DNA from: Candidatus Saccharibacteria bacterium UBA2834
Lineage (GTDB): Bacteria; Patescibacteriota; Saccharimonadia; Saccharimonadales; Saccharimonadaceae
Assembly: GCA_002351365.1 (NCBI GenBank)
Contig: DEGE01000019.1
Span: forward strand, 8,721 to 19,407
Direction of reading: 5' to 3'
Length of the DNA: 10,687 bases
Shown here: positions 1 to 5,632 of the stretch, piece by piece
How positions within the stretch are numbered: the stretch's first letter is position 1
How the letters are laid out: every line of letters begins with the position of its first letter
Made by a program: the position numbers and the translations under genes
The notes under the pieces: model-generated
What the model was told of the DNA's origin: nothing
Database searches by the model: none
The model's input: the letters and a program-made list of their open reading frames with translations, nothing else

Positions 1-119
1 CCACCAAGATGATTAGCGCCCACCCCAACGACAACACTGCCACCGTTTGGCTCCGCACTAAAGACCTCATTAAACTACTCGAAAAGCACGGCACCCAAGT
101 CAATATCGTACAACTCTAA
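1..119 (+). CDS. 3' end of an unidentified protein (partial)
   Basis: An open frame enters from the left edge (first complete codon at 3) and ends at TAA 117-119, giving the last 38 residues of a protein, ending in ...TQVNIVQL. Codon choice (CTC, GCC, ATC, AAA) matches the confident genes downstream, which supports real coding. The tail is mixed hydrophobic and charged, with a likely short helix (KDLIKLLEKHG) followed by a beta-like end. I do not recognise the family from so short a piece. The promoter of the next operon lies across its last codons and stop. Confidence 0.55.
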   Translation, partial: TKMISAHPNDNTATVWLRTKDLIKLLEKHGTQVNIVQL

Positions 120-123
120 AATT

Positions 124-132
124 TGATATAAT
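124..132 (+). promoter_or_regulatory. Extended -10 promoter of the 94-aa gene / Y-polymerase operon
   Basis: TGA-TATAAT, a TGn extended -10 with a perfect hexamer (127-132), sits just after the stop of the upstream gene. No good -35 is visible at 17 bp (104-109, TATCGT), as is common for extended -10 promoters. The predicted transcript start is near 139, leaving a leader of about 100 nt. The surrounding 19 bases (119-137) recur identically at the phosphoesterase promoter (4740-4758). Confidence 0.7.
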
Positions 133-183
133 AATATCAATCGAGCCATGCTTCGGCCCCTGGTTCAGATTCATAAAAATTTC

Positions 184-200
184 GACGCCAATATTGCGTC
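184..200 (+). promoter_or_regulatory. Interrupted palindrome / leader hairpin GACGC-N7-GCGTC
   Basis: GACGC (184-188) and GCGTC (196-200) are perfect inverted 5-mers around a 7-nt AT-rich centre. The element lies in the predicted 5' leader, so it could be a protein operator or an RNA hairpin. TTGCGT at 194-199 can instead pair with ACGCAA at 223-228, which overlaps the start of the Shine-Dalgarno sequence. The function is inferred only. Confidence 0.35.
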
Positions 201-237
201 ACCCACAATCTATTAACCCCTAACGCAAGGAATTTTT

Positions 238-522
238 ATGGATCAAGATACTTATTATCAAGAGCATCACTTACATCAACCAGTCGACGTCGACGCGACT
301 TTTTCGCGCAGTATTCTCGGCCACTGCAAGCCACTCGCCTTTCGTACCGAATCCGGCAGGGAAGTGCTTATTAGTGAAATCGGTCTCGTCCATCCAAAGT
401 ATGACGGGCTCAAGACCATCCATGCTTTCGACGTCACCGATGGCGCCACCGATTATCGCCTCTGCCTCGATACCGAAAGCCTCAACTGGTATCTCGAATT
501 CGAAGGAGACCATTATGATTGA
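238..522 (+). CDS. Small protein translationally coupled to the Y-family polymerase; unknown function
   Basis: This 94-aa acidic protein starts at ATG 238, six bases after AAGGA (227-231). Its last codons overlap the polymerase start (ATGATTGA, 515-522), an arrangement typical of translational coupling and of proteins made in fixed ratio. The N-terminal ~20 residues are His/Asp/Gln-rich. The rest (about 28-90) alternates hydrophobic and polar residues with several glycines, as in a small beta-rich domain, and ends NWYLEFEGDHYD. No signal peptide or membrane segment is visible. Small partner genes next to Y-family polymerases are known in other bacteria (UmuD with UmuC, YolD-like proteins with UvrX-type polymerases). 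I see no LexA/UmuD protease Ser-Lys signature here and no clear YolD match. An accessory or regulatory role in translesion synthesis is inferred from position only. Confidence 0.8.
   Translation: MDQDTYYQEHHLHQPVDVDATFSRSILGHCKPLAFRTESGREVLISEIGLVHPKYDGLKTIHAFDVTDGATDYRLCLDTESLNWYLEFEGDHYD
503..508 (+). promoter_or_regulatory. Ribosome binding site that fixes the polymerase start
   Basis: AAGGAG lies inside the end of the 94-aa gene, six bases before ATG 515. It selects this start over the longer in-frame reading from 374, which would overlap half of the upstream gene. Confidence 0.75.
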
Positions 523-1750
523 TCGCCCGCCCAACAACATCATGTATATTGACCTCAACTCCTGCTTCGCCACCATCGAACAGCAGAGCAGACCAATGTT
601 GCGCGGTCGTCCCGTCGGTATCAGCAACCGTATCACGCCCAACGCCTGCGTCATTGCCGCCAGCTACGAAGCCAAAGCCCATGGCGTCAAGGTCGGCATG
701 CGACGTGCCGAAGCCGAAATGCTTTGCCCGGATATTGTTTTTGTTGAGACTGAGCCAGACAAATACATTTTCGTCCACCAAAAGCTTCGCGCCATTATGG
801 AAGATTATTCACCTATCGTCGTCATGAAATCCATTGACGAAGGCGTACTCGATCTCAACCAATCGCCGGCCCACATCCGCCAACGCCCACATGCCGAACT
901 TGCCCAAGAAATCAAAGACCGCCTCCGCACCGAAATCGGCTGCTGGATGCGCTGTAATATCGGTGTCGCCAGTAATCGCTTTCTTGCCAAAACCGCCGCC
1001 GAGCTCCACAAGCCAGACGGCTTTGATGAAATCACCGCTACCAATCAGCGCCAGATTTTTGCCAGCCTCAAATTAATGGATTTACCCGGCATCAACACTC
1101 GTATGCAAGCTCGCCTTAATGCGGTCGGCATTTTTACGCCACTCCAACTACTCGACGCCGACGAAGAAACCCTCGTCAAAATGGTCTGCCATAGCATTGA
1201 TGGTAGCAAGTGGTACAAACGCCTACGCGGCCTCGAGGTCGACGATTGGGTGAGCGACATCAAATCTATTGGTCGCCAATACGTTCTTGAAGGCAAGCAT
1301 CTTACCAAAGACGACATCTATGCTCGCATCATGCACTTGTCCGAAGATGTTGGCTATCGCCTGCGCAGCAAAGAACGTTATGCACGCGGCGTTTATGTTT
1401 GGGCCTACACTTACGACGGTCTCTACCTACACAGGGCCCATCTCGGCAAAACCGCCTTCAATACCGACCAAGATATCACGCAAATCGCGCGCCAGCTTTT
1501 TGCCGACTTTCCGGCGCCACTACAAATCATCGGTATCACGCTCTATAAAATTCAAACCGCACCAGATGCTCAACTCAGCTTCAATCAGACCGCGATTGAC
1601 GCTCAGGAAAACCTTTGTTTGGCTGCCGATACTATTAATTTGCGTTTCGGCTCGCGCACCATTCACTACGCCGACAGTTGCGGCACCGACCATGTCAAAA
1701 CCAAAATTCCATTTGGCTCTACCCGTTATTTAGACCATTCTATCACTTGA
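515..1750 (+). CDS. Y-family translesion DNA polymerase (DinB/UmuC-like)
   Basis: A 411-aa polymerase that should copy past damaged bases with low fidelity. The frame is open back to 374, but ATG 515 has the ribosome site and begins the family-typical N-terminus. The palm motif is YIDLNSCFATIE, with catalytic D13 and F18 at the steric-gate position. The second catalytic pair is in SIDEG (D108, E109). The fingers segment is at about 35-75, and a helix-hairpin-helix thumb is at about 187-216 (LPGINTRMQARLNAVGI). The little-finger domain is at about 250-350, and the tail NLRFGSRTI...IPFGSTRYL is characteristic of Y-family C-termini. All three catalytic acids are present, so it should be active. 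The motif mixes DinB (Phe gate) and UmuC (DxN) features, so I do not assign dinB or umuC. I see no obvious extreme C-terminal beta-clamp peptide. It is coupled to the preceding 94-aa gene. Confidence 0.95.
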   Translation: MIDRPPNNIMYIDLNSCFATIEQQSRPMLRGRPVGISNRITPNACVIAASYEAKAHGVKVGMRRAEAEMLCPDIVFVETEPDKYIFVHQKLRAIMEDYSPIVVMKSIDEGVLDLNQSPAHIRQRPHAELAQEIKDRLRTEIGCWMRCNIGVASNRFLAKTAAELHKPDGFDEITATNQRQIFASLKLMDLPGINTRMQARLNAVGIFTPLQLLDADEETLVKMVCHSIDGSKWYKRLRGLEVDDWVSDIKSIGRQYVLEGKHLTKDDIYARIMHLSEDVGYRLRSKERYARGVYVWAYTYDGLYLHRAHLGKTAFNTDQDITQIARQLFADFPAPLQIIGITLYKIQTAPDAQLSFNQTAIDAQENLCLAADTINLRFGSRTIHYADSCGTDHVKTKIPFGSTRYLDHSIT

Positions 1751-1775
1751 CCAAGACATAGATTGATGTTAATAT
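1747..1775 (+). promoter_or_regulatory. Sigma70-type promoter of the 107-aa gene
   Basis: TTGACC (1747-1752) is separated by 17 bp from TAATAT (1770-1775), preceded by TGT as an extended -10. The -35 overlaps the TGA stop of the polymerase. The predicted start near 1782 gives a leader of about 80 nt. Confidence 0.6.
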
Positions 1776-1810
1776 AAAAAATACCTTTGCAATCCCGTGA
1801 AGGTAAACGC

Positions 1811-1836
1811 ACTTTTCAAGATTATCTTTGGAAAGT
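1811..1836 (+). other. Leader stem-loop of the 107-aa gene
   Basis: ACTTTTCAAGA (1811-1821) pairs with TCTT (1825-1828) and GGAAAGT (1830-1836) around a TTA loop, with one U-G pair and a single bulged T. That makes an 11-bp hairpin in the 5' leader. No U-tract follows, so it is not a terminator. It could stabilise the mRNA or be a regulatory element. Confidence 0.45.
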
Positions 1837-1847
1837 CAGACATGAAA

Positions 1848-1854
1848 AAGGAGG
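1848..1854 (+). promoter_or_regulatory. Near-consensus Shine-Dalgarno AAGGAGG
   Basis: AAGGAGG lies eight bases before ATG 1863, the strongest ribosome binding site in the window. It decides the start of the 107-aa gene against the upstream in-frame GTG 1797 and ATG 1842, neither of which has such a site. Confidence 0.8.
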
Positions 1855-1862
1855 CCAATATT

Positions 1863-2186
1863 ATGTCTGAAAACCCACAAAAGTCGCTTATTAATGCGCA
1901 AACCAAGAACCAGGAGCTTGACGAACTCGCTCACTACGTCGGTCGCAATCTGCCGGAGGGCTATTCCGCCTACGACATCGCCCAAATTGCCACCAACGTC
2001 CTCGTGAAGATGAAGCACGACACTCAGGGCTACGACCTGCCGGCCGTGGCAGACTACCTGCGCAAGGGAGGGAACCCGCAGTATCTGGGCGCTAGCCTGC
2101 TTCGCATCTTCAAGAAGCATACGCCGAAATTCGCCGAGCGCTATGAAGCTGTCAGTAACTTGTTCTTCGGCGCCCACGCCAACTAA
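1863..2186 (+). CDS. Hypothetical protein, 107 aa, apparently highly expressed
   Basis: The protein runs MSENPQKSL... to ...NLFFGAHAN and looks mainly alpha-helical and soluble, with no signal peptide, membrane segment, Cys pairs or nucleotide-binding motif. Residues about 15-55 (LDELAHYVGRNLPEGYSAYDI...) and 70-105 look like two helical halves joined by a Gly/Pro-containing turn (RKGGNPQY). I do not recognise a family. It is monocistronic, with its own promoter, a leader hairpin, the best ribosome site in the window and an adjacent terminator. Its codons differ from its neighbours: CTG for Leu and CCG for Pro are common, AAG is preferred over AAA, and GGA and GGG occur side by side. The neighbours favour CTC and CCA. 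Together this suggests high expression, or else acquisition from elsewhere. A small structural, nucleoid or stress protein is possible but not supported by a motif. Confidence 0.85.
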   Translation: MSENPQKSLINAQTKNQELDELAHYVGRNLPEGYSAYDIAQIATNVLVKMKHDTQGYDLPAVADYLRKGGNPQYLGASLLRIFKKHTPKFAERYEAVSNLFFGAHAN

Positions 2187-2232
2187 GCAACATTAAGATA
2201 ATCTCGCGCACACCGGCGCAAAGAATATCGAT

Positions 2233-2263
2233 GGGTCGCCCCACCATGGGCGGCCCGTTTTTT
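2233..2263 (+). terminator. Intrinsic terminator of the 107-aa gene
   Basis: GGGTCGCCC (2233-2241) pairs with GGGCGGCCC (2248-2256), with one G-U pair, around a 6-nt loop. A T6 tract follows (2258-2263). It ends directly against the polA promoter, whose -10 begins six bases later. Confidence 0.85.
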
Positions 2264-2265
2264 AT

Positions 2266-2274
2266 TGCTATAAT
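2266..2274 (+). promoter_or_regulatory. Extended -10 promoter giving a leaderless polA mRNA
   Basis: TGC-TATAAT, with the hexamer at 2269-2274, is followed by six bases and then ATG 2281. With the usual start seven bases after the -10, transcription would begin at the A of the start codon. The position 17 bp upstream falls in the terminator hairpin and has no -35 consensus. No Shine-Dalgarno sequence precedes the ATG. Confidence 0.7.
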
Positions 2275-2280
2275 AAATAC

Positions 2281-4719
2281 ATGGATTTTAAAGATAATCT
2301 CACCATCATCGACGGCAAAAGTGTTTTCTATCGCGGCTATTACGCCATGGGGCACCTCTCATTACCCGACGGTACGCCGACTGGTGGCGTCTATGGCTTT
2401 GCCGCCATGCTAATCGAGATTATCGAAAAGCTTGAACCGGAATACATTGCCGTGGCTTGGGATAAAAGCAAGACCAACATTCGTCGCCGCCGCGCAATCT
2501 ATGCCGACTACAAAGCCAACCGCAAGCCGGCTCCGCCAGATTTCTACGCCCAAATTCCATACCTAATGGAACTACTCGAGGCTTTCAATATTCCGCTCTA
2601 CGAATTCGACGATTACGAGGCCGACGACATTATTGGCACACTCGCGCGCAGCGCACAGAGCAAGGGAGTCCGCGCCGAAATCATTTCCGGCGACCTTGAT
2701 ATGCTACAAATCGTCGACGAGCATATCAAAATGTACCAGCTCAAACGCGGCTTCTCGGATGTTCAGCAGTTTGATATCCCAGCCGTCGAAGCAAAATACG
2801 GCCTCAAAAAATCTCAGTTTCTTGATCTCAAATCCCTCAAGGGCGATTCATCAGATAATATCCCAGGCGTTCCCGGCATCGGCGAAAAGGGCGCCGTCAA
2901 ACTCCTCCAAGAATACGGCACACTCGAAAACATTTACGAGCACGTCGATGACATTTCCGGCGCTACCAGCAAAAAGCTCAAAGAGGGTAAAGAGCTCGCC
3001 TTCATTAGCAAGCAATTAGCCACCATTCAATTTGATGCACCAGTCGAGTTTGACCCCAACAAATCCAAACTCGCCGATTTTAAGCCAGAGGCTGTTGTGG
3101 CTGAGCTCAAGAAACTTCAGTTCAATTCCCTAATTCGCAAGTTCGCCAAACTTTATCCAGTCGACAGCGCCAAAATCACAGCACCAAAGCCAGCCGCCAA
3201 ACCCAAACCGGCCGTCAAGACTACCGTCACCACCGTGCCGACCGACATTTTGCCGCCCCCAGCCGATATTCCAGTCACCTTACCGGCCCGCATCTATCTT
3301 AGCCAAAACGTAAAGGCCGATATGCACGACAATACCGTTTTGGCCGAAGAAATTCTTTACGGCCGTCCATTCTGGGACCTTGGCCAAGTTGACTTTTTGC
3401 TTGATCCACTCGCGCGCAAGAGTGGTCAACTCACTTTGCTTGACGATGCTAATCCCGAGCAGGACTATATTGACCAACAGCGCCAGCTTGCCGTTTTGCC
3501 AAAAATTCAGCGTATCGCCACCGAATTCGACCTGCCACTCATTCCCGTGTTATACAAGATGGAGCATCACGGCATCAAAATCGATAATGCTCGTTTTCAG
3601 GTGTTAAATGACGAGTTTTCCACAGAGCTTAAGCAGATTGAACAAGAAATTTATTCACTGGCCGGCCATGAATTTAATATCAATTCGCCAATTCAACTTT
3701 CGCAGGTTTTGTTCGAAGATCTTGGTTTGCCTACTAAAGGCATCAAGAAAACTCAACGCGCCTATTCAACCGGCGCCAAAGAACTCGATAAACTTCGCGA
3801 ACTGCATCCAATTATCGGCAAAGTAGAGCGTCATCGCGAAATCGGCAAATTACTCAGCACCTACATCACGCCACTACCAGGCCTAGCCGACGCCGACCAC
3901 CGCATTCACAGCACCTTCACGCAGGATGTTACCGCCACCGGCCGACTTTCCAGCGTTAATCCGAATCTCCAAAACATCCCCGTTCGTAGCGAAGACGGCA
4001 AACGCATTCGCAGTTGCTTCGTCGCCGAACCAGGCCACGTTTTCGTTTCTGCTGATTATGCTCAGTTTGAGCTCCGCCTAGCCGCCGCTCTCGCGGGCGA
4101 CCAGGCCTTAATCGACGATTTTAATGCTGGACTCGATATTCACACCAAGACCGCCGCTGATGCCTTTCATATTCCAATGGAGCAGGTCACCAAAAGCCAA
4201 CGCCGCGCCGCCAAGGTCATTAATTTCGGCGTGCTATACGGCATGAGCCCAAAGGGTCTTTCCGACGCCGCCGACATGAGCTTCGCCGAGGCTAAAGCCT
4301 TCATCGCGCGCTATTTTGAACTCCGTGCACCAATTCGCCAATACCTCGATCAGACCCTCGAAAACGGCCGCAAAAACGGCTATGTCGAAACTCTTTATGG
4401 TCGCTGGCGCCCAACCCCAGATCTGGCCGCACCGAACTACCTGGTCCGCAGTGCCGCCGAACGCGCCGCCGCCAACATGCCAATTCAGGGCACCGAAGCC
4501 GATCTCATGAAAAAAGCCATGCTGGCCGTCGATAGCATCCTGCCAAGTAATGCCAAGCTAGTACTACAAATCCACGACTCCCTCATGATCGAGTGCCCAG
4601 AAAACGAAGCCACTTATATCTCGGGATTGCTCAAAAATGCCATGGAATCCGTTGCACCAGAGTTGCCAGTCAAGCTCGCCGTCGATGTCACAGTTGGCAA
4701 AGACTGGGGCGAGCTGTAA
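2281..4719 (+). CDS. polA: DNA polymerase I (5' nuclease + polymerase, no proofreading site)
   Basis: An 812-aa Pol I for gap filling in excision repair and Okazaki primer removal. Residues 1-290 are the 5'-3' nuclease, with acidic clusters at D11, D61, D115/D116, D138/D140 and D189/D192 and a helix-hairpin-helix (IPGVPGIGEKGA). Residues 296-330 are a Lys/Pro/Ala-rich linker. Residues 331-405 are what remains of the 3'-5' exonuclease domain. It is far shorter than in E. coli, without the DxE motif, so proofreading should be absent, as in Taq polymerase. Polymerase motif A is DYAQFELR (D592, E597). Motif B is RRAAKVINFGVLYG (641-654, with K645, F649, Y653). Motif C is QIHDSL (D766), with Ser where most family members have Glu. 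ATG 2281 begins a family-typical N-terminus (TIIDGKSVFYRGYYA). It lies between a terminator and a separate promoter, so it is monocistronic. Confidence 0.98.
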   Translation: MDFKDNLTIIDGKSVFYRGYYAMGHLSLPDGTPTGGVYGFAAMLIEIIEKLEPEYIAVAWDKSKTNIRRRRAIYADYKANRKPAPPDFYAQIPYLMELLEAFNIPLYEFDDYEADDIIGTLARSAQSKGVRAEIISGDLDMLQIVDEHIKMYQLKRGFSDVQQFDIPAVEAKYGLKKSQFLDLKSLKGDSSDNIPGVPGIGEKGAVKLLQEYGTLENIYEHVDDISGATSKKLKEGKELAFISKQLATIQFDAPVEFDPNKSKLADFKPEAVVAELKKLQFNSLIRKFAKLYPVDSAKITAPKPAAKPKPAVKTTVTTVPTDILPPPADIPVTLPARIYLSQNVKADMHDNTVLAEEILYGRPFWDLGQVDFLLDPLARKSGQLTLLDDANPEQDYIDQQRQLAVLPKIQRIATEFDLPLIPVLYKMEHHGIKIDNARFQVLNDEFSTELKQIEQEIYSLAGHEFNINSPIQLSQVLFEDLGLPTKGIKKTQRAYSTGAKELDKLRELHPIIGKVERHREIGKLLSTYITPLPGLADADHRIHSTFTQDVTATGRLSSVNPNLQNIPVRSEDGKRIRSCFVAEPGHVFVSADYAQFELRLAAALAGDQALIDDFNAGLDIHTKTAADAFHIPMEQVTKSQRRAAKVINFGVLYGMSPKGLSDAADMSFAEAKAFIARYFELRAPIRQYLDQTLENGRKNGYVETLYGRWRPTPDLAAPNYLVRSAAERAAANMPIQGTEADLMKKAMLAVDSILPSNAKLVLQIHDSLMIECPENEATYISGLLKNAMESVAPELPVKLAVDVTVGKDWGEL

Positions 4720-4724
4720 CCATC

Positions 4725-4753
4725 TTGACAAAACATAAGAAATTTGATATAAT
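4725..4753 (+). promoter_or_regulatory. Consensus sigma70 promoter of the phosphoesterase gene
   Basis: TTGACA (4725-4730), a 17-bp spacer and TATAAT (4748-4753), with TGA in front as an extended -10. Every element is at consensus, making it the best promoter in the window. It starts six bases after the polA stop. The predicted leader is about 58 nt. The block 4740-4758 is identical to 119-137. Confidence 0.9.
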
Positions 4754-4800
4754 AATATTATCTATTCGTCAATTACGACGCCATAAATATCAAAATTAAC

Positions 4801-4807
4801 AGGGGAG
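4801..4807 (+). promoter_or_regulatory. Ribosome binding site for a TTG start
   Basis: AGGGGAG lies ten bases before TTG 4818. It supports the TTG as initiator, since no ATG or GTG lies nearby in frame and the encoded N-terminus MRIGIISDVH is complete for the family. Confidence 0.65.
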
Positions 4808-4817
4808 AACACAGACA

Positions 4818-5600
4818 TTGCGCATTGGGATTATTTCTGACGTTCACAGCAACGCCGAGGCGCTCAAGGCCGTTTTGAACGAGTTTGAGCGTCGCGACGT
4901 CGAAAAAATCATTTGTCTGGGCGATACGATTGGGCTTGGTGCTCACCCAAAAGAATGCATCCAATTACTCGAAGACCAGCTCCGCCGAGGTCGCATTTTG
5001 TCGGCCGTACGCGGCAATCACGAAGAATATCTGCTCAATAAGTTGCCCGTACATAATCACAATGATTCATCAAAATCTAAGTTGCCGCAGGCCATCCTCG
5101 ATTTATTTCTCTGGAATCATAGTCAAGTTAGCGACCATTCCGCTTCGCTCATGAGCCAATTTCCGCGCCAAGAAATGATTACAGTCGACCAAGTTCGCAT
5201 TTTTGTGTCGCATTATCCGCTCAGTCGCATCGGCGAGTTTATGCCTTTTTACATGAAGCCAACCCTCAAAGAATGTCGTCAAATTTTCAAATACGCCCAT
5301 GCCGACGTCTATCTTTATGGCCATACTCACGTCCGCAATCTTCAAATTGGCCGCCGGGGCGATTTCTTTATTAACCCAGGCAGTGTCGGCTGCCCAATCG
5401 GCACCGAGTCCGCTTCCGCTGGCATCCTCGAAGTCAAAGGCAAGCAAATCTCTTATCATCAGCTAGATGTCGACTATAATATCGAGCAGGCCATCGACGA
5501 AATGATGAGCTACAACGATGAGCTGCCAGCCATCGAATATACCGTTGATGAGTTTTATCGCTCCATCGACAATTATCATCCCGGCGTGCCAGAAGATTAA
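4818..5600 (+). CDS. Calcineurin-like metallophosphoesterase (YfcE/MJ0936 type)
   Basis: A 260-aa cytoplasmic phosphoesterase with a two-metal site. Metal ligands appear in the classic order: D8 and H10 in ISDVHSN, D36 in CLGDTIGLG, N67 and H68 in RGNHEE, H132 in VSHYPL, and H169 and H171 in YGHTHV. INPGSVG (185-191) closes the core. The set is complete, so it should be catalytic. Family members hydrolyse phosphodiesters or small phospho-substrates, and the true substrate cannot be read from the sequence. Residues about 72-120 form a longer insert than in YfcE, and the C-terminal ~45 residues after the core are an acidic extension. Translation starts at TTG. The gene has its own strong promoter, and no terminator is visible between it and the next gene, which has its own promoter. 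Confidence 0.93.
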   Translation: MRIGIISDVHSNAEALKAVLNEFERRDVEKIICLGDTIGLGAHPKECIQLLEDQLRRGRILSAVRGNHEEYLLNKLPVHNHNDSSKSKLPQAILDLFLWNHSQVSDHSASLMSQFPRQEMITVDQVRIFVSHYPLSRIGEFMPFYMKPTLKECRQIFKYAHADVYLYGHTHVRNLQIGRRGDFFINPGSVGCPIGTESASAGILEVKGKQISYHQLDVDYNIEQAIDEMMSYNDELPAIEYTVDEFYRSIDNYHPGVPED

Positions 5601-5617
5601 TCGCAATATACCCCTTA

Positions 5618-5626
5618 TGCTATAAT
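5618..5626 (+). promoter_or_regulatory. Extended -10 promoter giving a leaderless aldolase-fusion mRNA
   Basis: TGC-TATAAT (hexamer 5621-5626) is followed by six bases and ATG 5633, the same geometry as at polA. No Shine-Dalgarno sequence fits between them and no -35 consensus is visible upstream (5597-5603). The start is predicted at the A of the ATG. Confidence 0.7.
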
Positions 5627-5632
5627 GAGCTT

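Noticed and set aside
374..514. Longer start of the Y-family polymerase at ATG 374
   Set aside because: The added 47 residues overlap the 94-aa gene, have no ribosome site and precede the family-typical N-terminus. ATG 515 has AAGGAG at six bases.
271..654. Minus-strand open frame across the small gene and polymerase start
   Set aside because: It is antisense to two supported genes, has no promoter or ribosome site, and its composition is that of a shadow frame.
1797..1862. GTG 1797 or ATG 1842 as start of the 107-aa gene
   Set aside because: The stretch contains the leader hairpin and the AAGGAGG that serves ATG 1863, and neither alternative has a ribosome site.
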